Source: JAAZZIT01 sp964480525 (GTDB lineage: Bacteria; Bacillota; Clostridia; Oscillospirales; Ruminococcaceae). From it: a stretch of DNA of 6,361 nucleotides. Both the position numbers and the translations under genes were made by a program. Positions 4,274 through 6,361 of this stretch are shown here, in pieces. The DNA lies in the NCBI GenBank assembly GCA_964480525.1, contig CAYZOV010000050.1, positions 1 through 6,361 on the forward strand, given 5' to 3'. The stretch's first letter is position 1; the number at the start of each line of letters is the position of its first letter. The notes under the pieces are model-generated. The model did no database searches, had not been told where the DNA came from, and saw only the letters and a program-made list of their open reading frames with translations.

Positions 4274-5395
4274 ATGAAAATTTTTAAAAAAATTCTGATT
4301 TTTGCTATTTGTTTAAACGCTGTCGCTTGTACAGGGTGTGGCAAAAAAGACAAAAAAATTGTATACACAACTACCACAGCCGCCACAACAACGACGGTTG
4401 TAACTACCACAACGCCGTCGCCGACAACCACGCCGACTGCCACCACCGCCGAACCCGAAGAAGAACCCCAACCACAGGGGAAATACAACAACCTCACAGG
4501 CGAATATACCCTTTCGGACGAAGCAGAGGGCAAACGCCCTATGGCGGTTATGGTAAACAACCTCACGGCGTCGCTTCCACAGTACGGAGTTTACGACGCA
4601 GACATTATGTACGAATGCCTTGTTGAGGGCGGAATAACCCGTCTTATGGCGGTTTACGGCGATTATACCAAAGTTCCTGACGTATGCTCTATCCGAAGCT
4701 GTCGTTACTATTATCCAATGCTTGCAATGGGTCACGACGCTGTTTACTTCCACTATGGACTTGACAAAACCGTGGCAAAAGAAACTTTGGAAAAACTTGA
4801 CACCGACCATTTCGACGGGGGTTATTACGGCGAAGCGTTCAAACGTGACCAAAACCGTGTAAATTCCTACGCAACAGAGCATACTATTTATTTGAAAGGC
4901 TCTGAAATTCCAAATCTTTTGAAAAATTACGGCAAACGCACCGACCTTTTGGATAGCTATAACAAATCCGCTTTTAATTTTAAAGACGAAAACGGCAAAG
5001 TTTCCGATAAATCATGCACTACGGCAACAATTAACTTTTCACGTTCGTATTACAGCACTTTCAAATACGACGAAAAATCGAAAACCTACAAAAAACAGCA
5101 CAACGGCAAAGCCCACATGGATTCAAAAGCCGACAAACAACTTGAATACACCAACGTGTTTTATTTGGAAACCACAACGAAGATTATAAATGAGAAAAAT
5201 CTCCTTATTTCAATGGATTTAACAGGTGGAAAAGGTTATTATATCTCAAACGGCACGATTAAAGAAATTAAATGGTACAAAGATTCGGACACTTCACCTC
5301 TTGTTTTCACCGACGCCGACGGAAACGAACTTGAAGTGAACTGCGGAAAAACTTATATAGGCTTTTCCCCGAAAAACACGCTGGAATATAAATAA
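4274..5395 (+). CDS. DUF3048 (YerB-like) lipoprotein
   Basis: The protein has a lipoprotein signal peptide: positive KK residues, a hydrophobic core ILIFAICLNAV, and a lipobox-like AVAC with Cys19 as the likely lipidated residue (Cys22 of TGC is an alternative). A low-complexity Thr/Pro/Ala linker follows (residues 32-58) and then an acidic PEEEPQPQ stretch, consistent with a flexible tether at the outer face of the membrane. The N-terminal DUF3048 domain covers about 85-210, with RPMAVMVNN (88-96), YDADIMYECLVEGGITRLMAVYGD (107-130) and the IRSCRYYYP region. The C-terminal domain covers about 252-368, with a beta-rich tail GGKGYYISNG...DADGNELEVNCGKTYIGFSP. The length (373) fits the family plus the linker. 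B. subtilis YerB is the best-known relative; its biochemical role is not established, as far as I know. Start: ATG 10 nt after AGAGG (4259-4263). The stop overlaps the sfsA start. Confidence 0.9.
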   Translation: MKIFKKILIFAICLNAVACTGCGKKDKKIVYTTTTAATTTTVVTTTTPSPTTTPTATTAEPEEEPQPQGKYNNLTGEYTLSDEAEGKRPMAVMVNNLTASLPQYGVYDADIMYECLVEGGITRLMAVYGDYTKVPDVCSIRSCRYYYPMLAMGHDAVYFHYGLDKTVAKETLEKLDTDHFDGGYYGEAFKRDQNRVNSYATEHTIYLKGSEIPNLLKNYGKRTDLLDSYNKSAFNFKDENGKVSDKSCTTATINFSRSYYSTFKYDEKSKTYKKQHNGKAHMDSKADKQLEYTNVFYLETTTKIINEKNLLISMDLTGGKGYYISNGTIKEIKWYKDSDTSPLVFTDADGNELEVNCGKTYIGFSPKNTLEYK

Positions 5396-6075
5396 TGCGG
5401 TACGAAAATATTTGCGAGGGACGTTTTGCGTCACGTCCTAACAGATTTGTGGCGCAGGTGGAAATCGACGGCGAAATTCACACCGTTCACGTTAAAAACA
5501 CGGGCAGGTGCAAGGAACTTTTGGTGGAAAACACCACCGTTTTTCTGGAAAAATCCCAAAACCCTAACCGAAAAACCCAATTTGACCTTGTTGCGGTGGA
5601 AAAAAACGGACGGCTTATCAATATGGATTCCCAAGCGCCTAACAAGGCTGTTGCGGAATTTTTACAAAGCGGTAAACTTTTTGAGGACTTGAAGTTTGTC
5701 AAACCCGAAACCGTTTATAAAAATTCACGATTCGATTTTTACGGTGTTCACGGCGAAACGGAGTTTTTTGCGGAGGTTAAGGGCGTTACTTTGGAGGAAA
5801 ACGGCGTTGTTATGTTCCCCGACGCTCCGACTTTGCGAGGGGTAAAACATCTGGAAGAACTTTCAAACGCCGTAAAATCGGGATTTGAGGGTTATATTAT
5901 CTTTATTGTGCAAATGAAAGACGTAAAATATTTCACACCAAACACCGCCACCCACCCCGAATTTGCCACGGCTCTGAAAAACGCTCAAAAAGAGGGCGTG
6001 AAAATTCTTTGCTATGACTGCGACGTAACCCCCGACAGCATGGAATTAAGGCGTGCTGTGGAAATAAAGTTGTAA
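5395..6075 (+). CDS. sfsA: SfsA family DNA-binding nuclease-like protein
   Basis: SfsA was named in E. coli as a stimulator of sugar fermentation genes and has an N-terminal OB-like nucleic-acid-binding part and a C-terminal PD-(D/E)XK nuclease-like domain; its substrate in this group is unknown. The 226 residues match the family length (about 230). Visible motifs are GRFASRPNRFVAQVEID (9-25), VKNTGRCKELL (33-43), MDSQAPNKAVAEFL (77-90), the nuclease core SRFDF with Asp114 and EVKGVTL with Glu127 and Lys129, FPDAPTLRGVKHLEEL (141-156) and FTPNTATHPEFATAL (180-194). All three catalytic residues expected of the fold are present. The ATG shares its A with the yerB stop (TAATG) and no strong ribosome binding site precedes it, so translation is probably coupled to yerB. 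No clear terminator follows in the 87 nt before the tRNA promoter. Confidence 0.95.
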   Translation: MRYENICEGRFASRPNRFVAQVEIDGEIHTVHVKNTGRCKELLVENTTVFLEKSQNPNRKTQFDLVAVEKNGRLINMDSQAPNKAVAEFLQSGKLFEDLKFVKPETVYKNSRFDFYGVHGETEFFAEVKGVTLEENGVVMFPDAPTLRGVKHLEELSNAVKSGFEGYIIFIVQMKDVKYFTPNTATHPEFATALKNAQKEGVKILCYDCDVTPDSMELRRAVEIKL

Positions 6076-6162
6076 TTTTTGTTGAAATTTAACATTTTTA
6101 CTACGTTCACAAAAGAGTTTGCCGTCATTTGTTACAAAGTTGAAAAATCAGGCAAAAAAGTG

Positions 6163-6191
6163 TTGACAAATCGGGAAATGTGATGTATAAT
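6163..6191 (+). promoter_or_regulatory. Consensus sigma-A promoter for the tRNA array
   Basis: TTGACA (6163-6168) and TATAAT (6186-6191) are both perfect matches to consensus with a 17-nt spacer. Transcription should begin near 6197-6198, only about 7 nt before the first tRNA. This is typical of highly expressed stable RNA. Confidence 0.95.
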
Positions 6192-6204
6192 AAACTAGTC
6201 GCGT

Positions 6205-6280
6205 GGGAGCATAGCTCAGCTGGGAGAGCATCTGCCTTACAAGCAGAGGGTCATAGGTTCGAGCCCTATTGTTCCCACCA
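6205..6280 (+). tRNA. tRNA-Val (anticodon UAC)
   Basis: A full 76-nt cloverleaf is visible: acceptor GGGAGCA (6205-6211) with TGTTCCC (6270-6276, one G-T), D stem GCTC/GAGC (6214-6217, 6226-6229), anticodon stem TCTGC/GCAGA (6231-6235, 6243-6247) with loop CTTACAA and anticodon TAC at 6238-6240, a 5-nt variable loop, and T arm ATAGG-TTCGAGC-CCTAT (6253-6269). The 3' ACCA end is encoded (6277-6280). It is the first gene of an array under the promoter at 6163. Confidence 0.98.
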
Positions 6281-6306
6281 TTATTTTCTGGGAAACCGGA
6301 AAATAA
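6281..6306 (+). other. GNRA-capped hairpin filling the gap between two tRNAs
   Basis: TTATTTTC (6281-6288) pairs perfectly with GAAAATAA (6299-6306); a T-G wobble and two G-C pairs extend this to 11 bp closed by the tetraloop GAAA (6292-6295). It begins at the base after the CCA end of tRNA-Val and stops two bases before tRNA-Asp. No T-tract follows, so it is not a terminator; it may guide RNase processing of the tRNA precursor. Confidence 0.75.
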
Positions 6307-6308
6307 TT

Positions 6309-6361
6309 GGCCTGGTAGTTCAGCTGGTTAGAACGCTAGCCTGTCACGCTAGAGGTCGTGG
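6309..6361 (+). tRNA. tRNA-Asp (anticodon GUC), cut by window edge
   Basis: The 5' part of the cloverleaf is visible: acceptor strand GGCCTGG (6309-6315), D stem GTTC/GAAC (6318-6321, 6331-6334), anticodon stem CTAGC/GCTAG (6336-6340, 6348-6352) with loop CTGTCAC and anticodon GTC at 6343-6345, and variable loop AGGTC (6353-6357). The T arm has only begun (GTGG) when the window ends. It is co-transcribed with tRNA-Val. Confidence 0.93.

Noticed and set aside
4313..4882. Open frame of 189 codons antisense to the DUF3048 gene
   Set aside because: The Gly/Val/Arg-rich stretch is the reverse of the Thr-rich linker codons. The sense frame has a signal peptide and domain motifs.
6076..6162. Terminator after sfsA
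   Set aside because: No GC-rich stem with a following T-tract can be found in this stretch.

Overview
The window reads as chromosome from a spore-forming, low-to-moderate G+C Firmicute. I infer a class Clostridia member, probably of the Ruminococcaceae/Oscillospiraceae type. The evidence is a germination protease gene (gpr), strong AAGGAG-type ribosome binding sites, a YerB-type DUF3048 lipoprotein, and consensus sigma-A promoters. All identifiable genes lie on the + strand. I cannot name a species from sequence alone.

Layout. Positions 1-234 hold an unrecognised open frame that runs in from the left edge and ends inside a stem-loop. Positions 235-1790 hold about 1.5 kb with no credible gene, packed with perfect or near-perfect inverted repeats. 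Inside it a 179-bp unit made of four hairpins occurs twice (811-989 and 1225-1403). A shorter 'hairpin plus conserved tail' element occurs three times (1132, 1433 and 1584). A predicted three-way junction sits at 1015-1072. From 1806 the window is conventional: gpr (1806-2672); a promoter with a leader of about 115 nt; minD-like (2953-3693) followed by mgsA (3743-4150) and an intrinsic terminator; then yerB-like (4274-5395) with sfsA overlapping it by one base (5395-6075); then a consensus promoter driving a tRNA array, tRNA-Val(UAC) and the start of tRNA-Asp(GUC).

How the genes relate. gpr belongs to spore germination (degradation of the small acid-soluble spore proteins that coat spore DNA). 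minD and mgsA form a two-gene transcription unit. From memory of clostridial genomes this looks like what remains of a longer mre/min/rodA/mgsA cell-shape cluster, here without minC, minE or rodA. The MinD-like ATPase also ends before the membrane-targeting helix that MinD normally carries. MgsA opens the methylglyoxal bypass of glycolysis, and its copy here has Asn at a position that is a functionally important Asp in E. coli. yerB and sfsA look translationally coupled.

The least explained part is the palindrome-rich intergenic region upstream of gpr. Across the two copies of the 179-bp unit, every one of the 14 differences falls in a loop or linker and none in a stem. The three copies of the shorter element keep the tail but carry three different self-complementary stems. 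This suggests that folding, not sequence, is conserved there, as RNA or as DNA cruciforms. It is the best candidate here for something undescribed, although ordinary palindromic intergenic repeats remain the simplest alternative.
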